64,000 nt of DNA from Rhodopseudomonas palustris (GTDB lineage: Bacteria; Pseudomonadota; Alphaproteobacteria; Rhizobiales; Xanthobacteraceae): the NCBI RefSeq assembly GCF_034479375.1, contig NZ_CP140155.1:682001-746000 (forward strand), in the 5' to 3' direction. The notes under the pieces are model-generated. The model was not told the origin of the DNA, did no database searches, and worked only from the letters and a program-made list of their open reading frames with translations. Each line of letters starts with the position of its first letter. Position 1 is the first letter of the stretch. A program made the translations under genes and the position numbers. This document shows positions 17,569-26,047 of this stretch, one piece after another.

Positions 17569-17735
17569 CATTAAGCCTTTGAAATTGTGTCGGAAATGGC
17601 CGCCCACGTCGAGCGCGGCGGTGGTCGTGACGACAGGTGAATGCCCGTATAACGGAGCGCTGCCCCGAGTTCAATGGCACGTGGGCCACAGCCCCTTTGG
17701 CCCGGCTTTGGCCCATTTGTGCCGGTTTCAGGGAA

Positions 17736-18056
17736 TCAGCCCGGCGGCGTCGCAATCTGCGCGCAATTGCTTCGGCCCATCAATACGCAATCCTGTGTCT
17801 TGCGCAGGTCGGCGATGCTGGTGGCGAGCCAGAACCCGACCGCCGTCAATACGATGGTGAAGGCCAGCGCGGCGATGTTCGTCAGCATCCGGTGACGGAA
17901 ATCGTCCTGAGATTCGTCGTGGCCGCGCTCGTAGGCGGCCAGATCGTTCTGGACCGGCGGGAGTTTCCCGACATGGGCGGTGGGGCCCGTCCTCCGTGGC
18001 CGGAACGGCAGCACGCGGTGGTCGTCGTCGGGGAGGCTGAGGCGGTGGTTTTTCAT
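17736..18056 (-). CDS. small single-pass membrane protein, unknown function
   Basis: A 106-residue product from ATG 18056. The first 65 residues are basic and proline-rich (RPRRTGPTAHVGKLPP) and should face the cytoplasm. One clear membrane helix follows (IAALAFTIVLTAVGFWLA), then a short tail with two Cys (QDCVLMGRSNCAQ) that could form a periplasmic disulfide. Such N-in proteins with a Cys-pair tail recur in Rhodopseudomonas/Bradyrhizobium genomes as hypothetical proteins. Longer frames up to 18203 include sequence without coding character. I do not recognise a family. Confidence 0.6.
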   Translation of the reverse strand: MKNHRLSLPDDDHRVLPFRPRRTGPTAHVGKLPPVQNDLAAYERGHDESQDDFRHRMLTNIAALAFTIVLTAVGFWLATSIADLRKTQDCVLMGRSNCAQIATPPG

Positions 18057-18244
18057 GGCGGCCGGCCCTCGCGGCGGCGAGATTGTTCGATCGGTTATCC
18101 TAGTGGATGTAGGTCGCGAGGCAAACTCCGCAACTTGACGGAAGTGCGTTTGTCGCGCGCTGTGCCTCGCGCGACCCGACGAGACGCATTTGAATCCCAC
18201 CACGGCAGCACAGCATCAGGCTCCCGCTGCGATCGGCAGCGTCA

Positions 18245-18823
18245 TCACTTCGGCAGCCGTCCCATCAGATAGAACTCGTCGTTCGGCCGCATCCCGGTGA
18301 CATTGGCCATGCGGTTGGACAGCGCAAAGAACGCCGCGATCGCTGCGATGTCCCAGATGTCGTCGTCGCCGAAGCCGTGTTCCCTGAGCGTATCGAAATC
18401 CGCGTCGCCGACCCGCTCGGCCTCGCGGCTCACCTTCATGGCGAAGTCGAGCATCGCCCGCTGCCGTTCGGTGATCTCGGCCTTGCGATAGTTGACGGCG
18501 ATCTGGTCGGCGATCCGGGGATTCTTGGCGCGGATGCGCAGGATCGCGCCGTGCGCGATCACGCAATACTGGCACTGATTGGCCGCCGAAGTCGCGACCA
18601 CGATCATCTCGCGCTCGGCCTTCGACAGCCCGCTGTCCTTCTCCATCAGCGCGTCGTGATAGGCGAAGAAGGCTCGGAACTCGTCCGGCCGGCCGGCCAG
18701 CGACAGAAACACGTTCGGCACGAAGCCGGACTTCTCCTGCACGCCGAGGATCCGGGTGCGGATGTCGTCGGGCATATCGGCAAGCGCAGGGACGGGAAAA
18801 CGGGAGACGGCTGCTGATGTCAT
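18245..18823 (-). CDS. AhpD-like / peroxidase-related carboxymuconolactone decarboxylase-fold protein
   Basis: A 192-residue all-helical protein with the redox CxxC pair and following histidine, C84-QY-C87-VIA-H91, characteristic of AhpD-type and 'uncharacterized peroxidase-related' enzymes. C87 would be the peroxidatic or thiol-exchange residue. The start at 18823 (MTSAAVS) is chosen; an ATG at 18847 would add eight residues. It is placed alone between the small membrane gene and the HerA-type ATPase, both on the same strand. A function in peroxide or alkyl hydroperoxide reduction follows from the family only. Confidence 0.85.
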   Translation of the reverse strand: MTSAAVSRFPVPALADMPDDIRTRILGVQEKSGFVPNVFLSLAGRPDEFRAFFAYHDALMEKDSGLSKAEREMIVVATSAANQCQYCVIAHGAILRIRAKNPRIADQIAVNYRKAEITERQRAMLDFAMKVSREAERVGDADFDTLREHGFGDDDIWDIAAIAAFFALSNRMANVTGMRPNDEFYLMGRLPK

Positions 18824-18910
18824 CGAAGGTTCCGCAAGGCGCGACATGCGCTGCGCGGAGCTTAGGCGATCGGCGCGCGCGCGGCAAAGCGCGCGCGATG
18901 TTGCACTGCG

Positions 18911-20662
18911 TCAGCGCAGCGGCTTCTTCAGCAGCGAGAAGCGGTCGGGATCGAGCCCGAGCGACGGCTGCAACATCGGCGCTTCGACCGTGCGGGCCAG
19001 CGGACGTTCGATCGTGCCGGGATCATTCGGCACGTCGCGGTGCGAGGTGGCGCCGCGCCAGCGTTCGAGCACGGCGCTGACGAAGTGCATGTCGTGCCCC
19101 GCGGCGGTCGACGGCACCGTCGAGGTCGCGGCTTCCGAGCGCGGCAATTGCTGCGGCGGCACTTCCTTGAAGCGCAGCCGCGTCGGCAGCGCGACGCCTT
19201 CGCCGAACGCCAGCACTTCGCGGGTGCCGAGCGAGGGCACGAACGACAGCAGATTGGCGGCCGCGTCCGACACCGCCGAGCGCAGCAGCGATTGATCGCG
19301 GTCGTTGGCGAGCCGCATCGCGAACAGCGTATTGCATTGCGACAGGATGGTGGCGTCGAGTTCGGCCGGGCGTTGCGTCACCAGACCGAGATAGACGCCG
19401 TATTTGCGGCCCTCCTTGGCGATCCGCGACACCGCCTTGCGGGTCGGGCCGAAGCCGATCGCGCGATCGGCGCTGGCGTAGCGATGCGCCTCTTCGCAGA
19501 CGAACAGCAGCGGCGAGACGCCGTCGCTCCACAGCCCGAAGTCGAACGCCATCCGGCACAGCACCGACACCACCGAGTCGACGACTTCGGCCGGGAAGCC
19601 GGCGAGCTGCATGATCGTCATCGGGCGGCCATTGGCCGGCAGCCGGAACAGATGACTGATCACCTCCGCCATGGTGTCGCCGCCGACATTGGCGTTGTCG
19701 AACATGAAGGCGTAGCGCGGGTCGTTGCGCACCGTCTCGATGCGCGAGATCAGCTTGTGATAGATGATGCGCGACGAGCGGTTCTCGAGCTTGCCCATGC
19801 GCTCGTCGATCAGCGAGATCAGGTCGACCAGGCGATACGGCACCGGCGTGTCGGCGGTGTAGCCGACCGATTTCGGATCGACCCGCTTCAGCCCGAGCCG
19901 GTCGGCGCTGGTGTATTGCACATACAGGCCCTTGGCGATCGGGATCACTTCGGCGAGCACGTCGAGTTCTTCCGGCACGCCGGGGCGGCCGGCGAACAGC
20001 ACGTCGACGATCTCGTCGAAATTGAACAGCCAGAACGGCAGCTTCAGATTGCGCGGATTGAGCACCAGCGCCTTGTCGCCGAAGCAGCGGCCGTATTCGT
20101 TGTGGACGTCGAGCAGGAAGATCCGCAGCGCCGGCCGCGACTTCAGGATTTCGTTGAGCAGCAGCGACACGCCACTCGATTTGCCGACGCCGGTGGAGCC
20201 CAGCACGGCGAAGTGCTTCGACAGCATTTCCTCGATGTCGACATAGGCGATCACCGAAGGATCCTGCTGCAGCATGCCGACATTGATCTGGTCGGAGCCG
20301 GTCGGCGCGTAGACGATGCGCAGATCTTCGCTCGAGATCAGTTCGACAGCGTCGCCGATCGTCGGATAGTTGGTGACGCCGCGCTGAAACTTCGCGCGCA
20401 CCGGACCGGGCAGGATTTCGCCGAGCAGATCGACCGACGCGATCGCGATATGGGGCTCGTTCGGCGAGATGTTCTCGCTCGTCGCCTCGGTGATCATCGC
20501 GATGATGGTCGAGGTCGCGGTGCGGATGCTGATGAAACGTCCGACCGTGGCGCGCAACGCGGCGGGCGACAGCCGGCTTTCGGGCATCAGCCCGGCGCGC
20601 GCCATCGACCCGCGCACCGAGATGATCTTGCCGAACGCCGGCTGGGACTTAGTTTCTACCAT
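18911..20662 (-). CDS. HerA/DUF87-type hexameric ATPase
   Basis: A 583-residue P-loop ATPase of the HerA-FtsK clade. An N-terminal beta-barrel-like HAS domain (residues 1-120) precedes Walker A at 155-162 (GSTGVGKS). Walker B with catalytic glutamate is LLFVCEEAHRY, and TQRPAELDATILSQCNT is the sensor region. HerA proteins translocate DNA and often work with NurA nucleases. No nuclease gene is adjacent, so its partner, if any, is elsewhere. The RBS before ATG 20662 is not obvious. The gene is first after the long gene-free region and is probably monocistronic. Confidence 0.88.
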   Translation of the reverse strand: MVETKSQPAFGKIISVRGSMARAGLMPESRLSPAALRATVGRFISIRTATSTIIAMITEATSENISPNEPHIAIASVDLLGEILPGPVRAKFQRGVTNYPTIGDAVELISSEDLRIVYAPTGSDQINVGMLQQDPSVIAYVDIEEMLSKHFAVLGSTGVGKSSGVSLLLNEILKSRPALRIFLLDVHNEYGRCFGDKALVLNPRNLKLPFWLFNFDEIVDVLFAGRPGVPEELDVLAEVIPIAKGLYVQYTSADRLGLKRVDPKSVGYTADTPVPYRLVDLISLIDERMGKLENRSSRIIYHKLISRIETVRNDPRYAFMFDNANVGGDTMAEVISHLFRLPANGRPMTIMQLAGFPAEVVDSVVSVLCRMAFDFGLWSDGVSPLLFVCEEAHRYASADRAIGFGPTRKAVSRIAKEGRKYGVYLGLVTQRPAELDATILSQCNTLFAMRLANDRDQSLLRSAVSDAAANLLSFVPSLGTREVLAFGEGVALPTRLRFKEVPPQQLPRSEAATSTVPSTAAGHDMHFVSAVLERWRGATSHRDVPNDPGTIERPLARTVEAPMLQPSLGLDPDRFSLLKKPLR

Positions 20663-21149
20663 GGATTGAGCTCGTCCGGTCTGTCTGTTCAGGTTGCGAC
20701 TATGCGGACGCCTTGCTGAGAAAATGTTAAGTGGCGGCGGTCACACAGCGTCCGCGCAGCGCCGAACGTGGTATGCGGCTGGAGGTTGTGCTCGCTTTTG
20801 CGGACAATGCGTCGCGGCCGGGCGCGTCGGCGTTAACCCGGCGTTGACCATGCGGAAAACTGGTGCGCCGCCTGGCCGGTGACGGGAGATGACGGAAGAG
20901 CGTGATGCGCCTTCGCGGGCGTCGTCGCAATCCGCCTCATCGTGGGCTTCGATTCGATTGTCAAACAGCCACGACGATTTGCTCTCGCGGCTCTGCCGAG
21001 CCCGAGCTGTGCACCCGTCGCTGTCACAGCGAGGGGTGGGGGCGCGCCGCGTGGCGCGGGTTGTGGTGGTTCTCGCGATCACTTCTTGCGAAGGATCGCG
21101 CGACGCCTCGTCGGCGCGCCCACCTGCGGCGATTTTAGGCTGTCAGGCC

Positions 21150-21446
21150 CGTGCTTCCGGGGACAGGCAAGGGTAATGAAACCCCACGGATCCGGCGGAT
21201 TACGCCGCCTTCACCTGCCCCCGTCCAGCGAACTAACAAGTCGCAGAGCCTCGTAGTAGGCCCGGACGGGTACCCGAAGCCTCCCGGACGCGCGGGTGCG
21301 AACCGCAACGCGCAGGACGCCGCATCAATCCGATTCCACCGGCACAGCGCCGGCTTGATCGAACCATCGTTCCGGACCGGTTGCCCGGCCCGCCGATCTG
21401 TCCCGCTTGTACGACGCCTCGCGAAGCGCCCCTCACGGACAGGACG
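21150..21446 (-). ncRNA. candidate structured non-coding RNA, no known family recognised
   Basis: The sequence just downstream of the promoter folds into many GC-rich helices on the reverse strand. The 5' CTGTCC pairs with GGGACAG about 35 nt later. A 7-bp hairpin (GGGCCGG with CCGGTCC) has a GCAA tetraloop. A CCGGC/GCCGG hairpin sits inside an ATCAA/TTGAT helix. A 9-bp long-range helix GGGGGCAGG with CCTGTCCCC closes the 3' part (21156-21220). I found none of the signatures of RNase P, tmRNA (no tag or GATTCGAC), SRP or 6S RNA. The 3' end is a guess. Confidence 0.45.
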
Positions 21447-21452
21447 ATGCGG

Positions 21453-21480
21453 ACTATAATCATAATAGGAATGTTGTCAA
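21453..21480 (-). promoter_or_regulatory. strong housekeeping promoter (reverse strand)
   Basis: On the reverse strand a perfect -35 TTGACA (21475-21480) and -10 TATAGT (21453-21458) are separated by 16 bp of AT-rich sequence that is unusual for this genome. Transcription would start near 21446 and run leftward. The first protein gene in that direction is the HerA-type ATPase, almost 800 bp away, which argues for a stable RNA product. Confidence 0.7.
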
Positions 21481-21536
21481 GCGATGCAACGAAGGATTGC
21501 GGCGCTCGCCGATCCACCCATGCCTTCGCGTTCGTC

Positions 21537-21586
21537 ATTCCGGGGCGCGCCGACGCGCGGTCACGCGCGTCGGCGCGCCCCGGAAT
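21537..21586. repeat. perfect 23-bp inverted repeat (REP-like)
   Basis: Two perfect 23-bp arms beginning ATTCCGGGGCGCGCC face each other across a 4-bp spacer (GTCA). The ends ATTCCGGGG/CCCCGGAAT are shared with the palindromes at 21661 and 23615, marking one repeat family. Confidence 0.9.
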
Positions 21587-21660
21587 CTATAGCCACCGTC
21601 GTTGCGTAGTCGGCAGGCCGCCTGTCAGGCCGTGCCTCAACGCGTCGACCGGGGTTATGG

Positions 21661-21698
21661 ATTCCGGGTTCGCGAGCTGCGCTCGCGCCCCGGAATGA
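21661..21698. repeat. REP-like palindrome, same family
   Basis: Arms ATTCCGGGTTCGCGAGC and GCTCGCGCCCCGGAAT form a hairpin with near-perfect pairing. The outer ends match the neighbouring repeat at 21537 and the pair at 23615. Confidence 0.85.
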
Positions 21699-21795
21699 CG
21701 AACGAGAGGAGGTGCGCCGCGGGAAAAAGAGCGTGTTTGTCTCGCGTGGGTGCGTCGCTGCGCTACTTTGCCAACCCTACGGACTGCTGAGCATA

Positions 21796-22689
21796 CTAAT
21801 CGCCGACGAATTCGCTGCGCTTGTAGCCTTGCGCGTAGAGCAGTGCGGTGAGGTCGGCGTGGTCGATGCGGGCGTGGGCGCTGGCGGCGACGGCGGGCTT
21901 GGCGTGATAGGCGATGCCGAGGCCGGCGGCCTGGATCATGCCGAGGTCGTTGGCGCCGTCGCCGATCGCCAGCGTGTCGATGGCGTCGAGGTCGTCGGCC
22001 TCGCGCAGTTCCAGCAGCGTCGCCAGCTTGGCTTCGCGGCCGAGGATCGGCTCGGCGACGCGGCCGGTGAGCATGCCGTCCTCGCTCAGCAATTCGTTGG
22101 CGCGATGCTCGGCGAAGCCGAGGCGCTCCGCCACCGCGTGAGTGAACTGGGTGAAGCCGCCGGAGACGAGGCAGGTATAGGCGCCGTTTGCGCGCATCGT
22201 CTGCACCAGCGCGCGGCCGCCGGGATTGAGCGTGATGCGGGTCGCCAACACCTTGTCGATGATGTCGAGCGAAAGCCCCTTCAGCAGCGCCACGCGCTCG
22301 CGCAGCGCCGGCTCGAACTCGATCTCGCCGCGCATCGCGCGTTCGGTGATCGCGGCGACGTGGCTCTTCAGCCCGACGAAGTCGGCGAGTTCGTCGATGC
22401 ACTCCTGGCCGATCATGGTCGAATCCATGTCGGCGAGAAAAAGCTTCTTGCGCCTTGTGGCGAGAGGCTGCACCACGACGTCGATCGGCAGATCGCCGCG
22501 TGCTTCGCGCAGCCGGTCGGCGAGGGCCAGGGGGGTTTCGTCGCTGCTGAAGCTGATGTCGGCGGCGACCTCGTCGTGCAGCCAGACCGCGGCATTCGGC
22601 TGCGGCAGCACGGCGCGCGCGCCTTCGAGCACGGTGGAATCCAGCGCGGGACTGTTCGGATTGCAGATGAGCGTGGCGACGAGCGACAT
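21796..22689 (-). CDS. serB: phosphoserine phosphatase
   Basis: Last step of serine synthesis, hydrolysing phosphoserine. The HAD-type motif I is DMDST at 87-91 (Asp87 nucleophile, Asp89 acid/base). Motif II is [10 protein letters not shown] and motif [28 protein letters not shown]. An N-terminal region of about 80 residues matches SerB proteins with a regulatory domain. Length is 297 residues from ATG 22689. The start codon interlocks with that of divergent miaA (shared CATG at 22687-22690), leaving no separate intergenic promoter space. Confidence 0.93.
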   Translation of the reverse strand: MSLVATLICNPNSPALDSTVLEGARAVLPQPNAAVWLHDEVAADISFSSDETPLALADRLREARGDLPIDVVVQPLATRRKKLFLADMDSTMIGQECIDELADFVGLKSHVAAITERAMRGEIEFEPALRERVALLKGLSLDIIDKVLATRITLNPGGRALVQTMRANGAYTCLVSGGFTQFTHAVAERLGFAEHRANELLSEDGMLTGRVAEPILGREAKLATLLELREADDLDAIDTLAIGDGANDLGMIQAAGLGIAYHAKPAVAASAHARIDHADLTALLYAQGYKRSEFVGD

Positions 22690-23635
22690 GGGGAAAACGG
22701 TTCCGGAGCAGGGGCAAAAGCCGGCGGCCGTGCTTATCGCAGGGCCGACCGCCAGCGGCAAGTCGGCGCTGGCGCTGCGGCTGGCGCAGGCGCATGGCGG
22801 CGTCATCATCAACACCGATTCGATGCAGATGTACCGCGATCTGCGGATCATCACCGCCCGGCCGACCCCGGCCGAGGAGGCGCTGGTCCCGCATCGGCTC
22901 TATGGCACGGTGGACGCCGCGGTGAATTTCTCCGCCGGCGCCTATGTCGAGGCGGCGGCCGGGGCACTGGCCGAGGCGCGCGCTTCGGGCCGGCTGCCGA
23001 TCTTCATCGGCGGCACCGGGCTGTATTTCAAGGCGCTGACCCGCGGGCTGTCTCTGGTGCCACCGGTTGCCGCCGAGGTCCGCGACGCGGTCCGGCTGCG
23101 GCTCGACCGCGACGGCGTGGCGGCGTTGCACGCCGAACTGGCCCGGCACGATCCGGCCGCAGCCGAGCGGCTGGCGCCGGCGGATCGTTCGCGCATTGCG
23201 CGGGCGCTGGAGGTGGTGCTGGCGACCGGTCGGCCATTGGCCGACTGGCATGGCGAGGCCTCGCCGCCGCTGCTGCCGCTAGACGGCGTTACCGCGGTGT
23301 TTCTCGCCCCCGAGCGGGAGGCGCTGTACGCCCGGATCGACGCCCGATTCGCCGCGATGCTGCGGGCCGGCGCGCTGGACGAAGTCGCGGCGCTGGCCGC
23401 GCGCGATCTCGATCCGCTGCTGCCGGCGATGAAGGCCCACGGCGTCCCGGCGCTGATCCGGCATCTGCGGGGAGAACTGTCGCTGGACGAGGCCGCCGTC
23501 ATCGGCGCCGCCGACACGCGGCACTACGCCAAGCGGCAGTTCACCTGGTTCCGGCACCAGTTACCGGAGTTTCGCTGGGTGACGCCGGAGGAGGCGGGGA
23601 GGGCGCTGGAGGATGTCATTCCGGGGCGCGCGTGA
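22688..23635 (+). CDS. miaA: tRNA dimethylallyltransferase
   Basis: Adds a dimethylallyl group to A37 of tRNAs reading UNN codons. The P-loop is GPTASGKS at 19-26, followed by the family's [12 protein letters not shown] motif, PHRLYGTVD and [25 protein letters not shown] lies near the end. Length is 315 residues from ATG 22688, which shares CATG with the serB start. The last eight codons (DVIPGRA and stop) lie inside a REP-like repeat, so the C-terminus was shaped by the repeat. No strong RBS is visible. Confidence 0.92.
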   Translation: MGKTVPEQGQKPAAVLIAGPTASGKSALALRLAQAHGGVIINTDSMQMYRDLRIITARPTPAEEALVPHRLYGTVDAAVNFSAGAYVEAAAGALAEARASGRLPIFIGGTGLYFKALTRGLSLVPPVAAEVRDAVRLRLDRDGVAALHAELARHDPAAAERLAPADRSRIARALEVVLATGRPLADWHGEASPPLLPLDGVTAVFLAPEREALYARIDARFAAMLRAGALDEVAALAARDLDPLLPAMKAHGVPALIRHLRGELSLDEAAVIGAADTRHYAKRQFTWFRHQLPEFRWVTPEEAGRALEDVIPGRA

Positions 23636-23733
23636 AACGCGCGAACCCGGAATCTCGATGTTGTGGAGGCATGCCGAGTGCGCCGAACTTCGAGATTCCG
23701 GGTTCACGCGCTTTGCGCGTGCCCCGGAATGAC
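23615..23733. repeat. BIME-like pair of inverted REP units
   Basis: Two hairpin units in opposite orientation: GTCATTCCGGGGCGCGCG...GAACCCGGAATC on the left and GATTCCGGGTTC...GTGCCCCGGAATGAC on the right, with about 35 bp between. The whole block is itself an inverted repeat. The left unit overlaps the 3' end of miaA. Confidence 0.9.
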
Positions 23734-23825
23734 CCGGCTATCAATCGCACCCGCCTGCACCTATTTACCGCTCGCGAGGGCGCCGAAATCCGGCTAAGGT
23801 TTGATCCTTACGGCGTTTCACCGCC

Positions 23826-23853
23826 TTGACATTGGAAGTTTGAGCGGTATGGT
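23826..23853 (+). promoter_or_regulatory. ilvI leader promoter
   Basis: TTGACA at 23826-23831 and TATGGT at 23848-23853 with a 16-bp spacer. The predicted start near 23860 is about 27 nt before the leader-peptide ATG. Confidence 0.7.
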
Positions 23854-23886
23854 CCCGCGCAACCTTTGGGAAGCCGAGCTGGCCAC

Positions 23887-23952
23887 ATGCGACACAAAAT
23901 TACCGATCTGCTTCTCGTCATCGTACCCAGGCGCACCGCCGGGGATGGCTAG
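23887..23952 (+). CDS. ilvI attenuator leader peptide (21 aa)
   Basis: A short frame ATG 23887 to TAG 23950-23952 encodes 21 residues with a run of branched-chain residues: Leu8, Leu9, Leu10, Val11, Ile12, Val13, plus Ile5. Seven of the 21 residues are thus end products of the ilv/leu pathways. It lies between a good promoter and a rho-independent terminator and ends 130 bp before ilvI. This is the arrangement of ribosome-mediated attenuators described for ilv operons in proteobacteria. The peptide itself has no other expected role. Confidence 0.85.
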   Translation: MRHKITDLLLVIVPRRTAGDG

Positions 23953-24005
23953 AGTCCATCCCGCGAACGGACGGTGCGCTGAGGGCCTTTCTGGGGCCCT
24001 TTTTT
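23931..24005 (+). promoter_or_regulatory. ilvI transcription attenuator
   Basis: Downstream of the leader codons GCGCACCG (23931-23938) pairs with CGGTGCGC (23972-23979), enclosing GGGATGG/CCATCCC. A separate intrinsic terminator follows: AGGGCC (23982-23987), 7-nt loop, GGCCCT and a run of T to 24005. Stalling at Leu/Val/Ile codons would alter the first hairpins and allow read-through into ilvI. The exact antiterminator pairing is not worked out. Confidence 0.8.
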
Positions 24006-24082
24006 ATTGTCCGAACGCTTTCGACCCGAACCTGTCCGAACCACCCGAACGTCAGCGCCAGACGGCGCCCCCGGAGCCCACC

Positions 24083-25861
24083 ATGAGCGACAGCACCAGC
24101 CACGATCCCAACCAGATGACCGGCGCCGCGATGATCGTCCGCGCGATGAAGGATCACGGCGTCGAGCACATCTTCGGCTATCCCGGCGGCGCGGTGCTTC
24201 CGATCTATGACGAGATCTTCCAGCAGTCCGACGTGCAGCACATCCTGGTCCGCCACGAGCAGGGCGCCGGCCATGCCGCCGAGGGCTATGCGCGCTCGAC
24301 CGGCAAGCCGGGCGTCGTGCTGGTGACCTCGGGCCCGGGCGCCACCAACATGGTGACGCCGCTCGCCGATGCGCTGATGGATTCGATCCCGATCGTCTGC
24401 ATCACCGGACAAGTTCCCACTCACCTGATCGGCAACGACGCCTTCCAGGAATGCGACACCGTCGGCATCACCCGGCCGTGCACCAAGCACAACTGGCTGG
24501 TGCGGGACATCAAGGATCTGGCGCGCGTGCTGCACGAGGCGTTCTACGTCGCGACCTCCGGCCGTCCGGGCCCGGTCGTGGTCGACGTGCCGAAGGACGT
24601 GCAGTTCGCCACCGGCACCTATCACCCGCCGCGCAAGGACGACGTCCACGTCTCCTACAAGCCGGTCACCAAGGGCGATCCGAACCAGATCCGCAAGGCG
24701 GTGGCGATGCTCGCCGCCGCCAAGCGGCCGGTGATCTATTCCGGCGGCGGCGTGGTCAATTCCGGCGACGAGGCGTGCCGCCTGCTGCGCGAACTGGTCG
24801 AGGTCACCGACTTCCCGATCACTTCGACGCTGATGGGGCTCGGCGCGTATCCGGCGTCCGGCAAGAACTGGCTCGGCATGCTCGGCATGCACGGCACCTA
24901 CGAAGCCAACATGACGATGCACGGTTGCGACGTCATGCTGTGCATCGGCGCGCGCTTCGACGACCGCATCACCGGCCGCACCGACGCGTTCGCGCCGACC
25001 GCCAAGAAGATCCACATCGATATCGACCCGTCGTCGATCAACAAGAACATCCGCGTCGACGTGCCGATCATCGGCGACGTCGCCAGCGTGCTGACCGATC
25101 TGCTCGCGGTGTTCAAGGCCGAGGCGAAGAAGCCCGACATCAAGCCGTGGTGGCAGCAGGTCGCGACCTGGCGCGCGCGCAATTCGCTGGCGTACAAGAA
25201 GAACAACGACCTGATCATGCCGCAATACGCGATCCAGCGGCTGTACGAGGCGACGCGCGGCCGCGACACCTACATCACCACCGAAGTCGGCCAGCATCAG
25301 ATGTGGGCGGCGCAGTTCTTCGGCTTCGAACAGCCGAAGCGCTGGATGACCTCGGGCGGGCTCGGCACCATGGGCTACGGCCTGCCGGCGGCGCTCGGCG
25401 TCCAGGTCGCGCATCGCGATTCGCTGGTGATCGATATCGCCGGCGACGCCTCGGTGCAGATGACGATGCAGGAGATGGCGACGGCGGTGCAGTACGAACT
25501 GCCGATCAAGATCTTCATCCTCAACAATCAGTACATGGGGATGGTGCGGCAGTGGCAGCAATTGCTGCACGGCAACCGGCTGTCGCATTCCTACACCGAG
25601 GCGATGCCGGACTTCGTCAAGCTCGCCGAGGCCTATGGCGGCGTCGGCATGCAGGTGACCAAGCCGGCCGATCTCGACGGCGCCATCATGGACATGATCA
25701 AGGTCAACAAGCCGGTGCTGTTCGACTGCCGCGTCGCCGCGCTGGAGAACTGCTTCCCGATGATCCCGTCTGGCAAGGCCCACAACGAAATGCTGCTGCC
25801 GGCGGAAGCCACCGACGAAGCCACCGCGGCGGCCTTCGCCGGCGGCAAGGCGCTGGTGTGA
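24083..25861 (+). CDS. ilvI: acetolactate synthase large (catalytic) subunit
   Basis: First common enzyme of valine, leucine and isoleucine synthesis, ThDP- and FAD-dependent. The 592-residue protein has the ThDP glutamate in LVRHEQGAGHAAEGYAR, the central FAD domain (about residues 205-360) and the C-terminal ThDP/Mg motif starting GDASVQMT and ending NNQYMG. MTGAAMIVRAMKDHGVEHIFGYPGGAV is colinear with IlvB/IlvI N-termini. The ATG at 24083 is preferred over a frame extending to 23801 that would run through the attenuator. It is regulated by the upstream leader; ilvH follows after 186 bp containing a repeat. Confidence 0.95.
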   Translation: MSDSTSHDPNQMTGAAMIVRAMKDHGVEHIFGYPGGAVLPIYDEIFQQSDVQHILVRHEQGAGHAAEGYARSTGKPGVVLVTSGPGATNMVTPLADALMDSIPIVCITGQVPTHLIGNDAFQECDTVGITRPCTKHNWLVRDIKDLARVLHEAFYVATSGRPGPVVVDVPKDVQFATGTYHPPRKDDVHVSYKPVTKGDPNQIRKAVAMLAAAKRPVIYSGGGVVNSGDEACRLLRELVEVTDFPITSTLMGLGAYPASGKNWLGMLGMHGTYEANMTMHGCDVMLCIGARFDDRITGRTDAFAPTAKKIHIDIDPSSINKNIRVDVPIIGDVASVLTDLLAVFKAEAKKPDIKPWWQQVATWRARNSLAYKKNNDLIMPQYAIQRLYEATRGRDTYITTEVGQHQMWAAQFFGFEQPKRWMTSGGLGTMGYGLPAALGVQVAHRDSLVIDIAGDASVQMTMQEMATAVQYELPIKIFILNNQYMGMVRQWQQLLHGNRLSHSYTEAMPDFVKLAEAYGGVGMQVTKPADLDGAIMDMIKVNKPVLFDCRVAALENCFPMIPSGKAHNEMLLPAEATDEATAAAFAGGKALV

Positions 25862-25898
25862 GGATGATGGCGTCGCGCACCGCTTCGCAACATTGACG

Positions 25899-25992
25899 GC
25901 GTCATGCGCGGGCTCGACCCGCGCATCCATCGCTCTTCGCAAAATCGACTTTCCGAAGCGGATGGATTGCCGGGTCAAGCCCGGCAATGACG
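25899..25992. repeat. intergenic palindromic repeat between ilvI and ilvH
   Basis: An imperfect long palindrome: GTCATGCGCGGGCTCGACCC...GCGCATCCATC on the left and GATGGATTGCCGGG...AAGCCCGGCAATGAC on the right. It belongs to a different family from the CCCCGGAAT repeats. Confidence 0.8.
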
Positions 25993-26047
25993 GCAAACAA
26001 CAGAATGACGGCCAAGAATAATTCGGCTCAAACCTGAGAACGCCACA

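Larger units (their letters stand above)
20663..21795. other. 1.1-kb gene-free region
   Basis: No convincing protein gene is present; open frames here have no family features or RBS and conflict with codon bias. The left part (20.69-21.00 kb) shows nothing recognisable. From 21.02 to 21.13 kb there are large GC-rich inverted segments: GGTGGGGGCGCGCC pairs with GGCGCGCCCACC and TCGCGATC with GATCGCGCGA. From 21.15 to 21.45 kb the reverse strand is densely self-complementary downstream of a strong promoter. Two palindromic repeat units lie at 21.54 and 21.66 kb. Confidence 0.7.

Noticed and set aside
20663..21150. Small frames in the left part of the gene-free region
   Set aside because: No RBS, no family features and amino acid composition typical of random GC-rich sequence.
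21158..21300. Possible tmRNA in the gene-free region (GGTTCGCACCC T-loop-like sequence; a frame ending in Ala-Ala-stop)
   Set aside because: The T-loop lacks the invariant A, there is no GATTCGAC element, and no Ala-Asn-Asp tag can be read on either strand.
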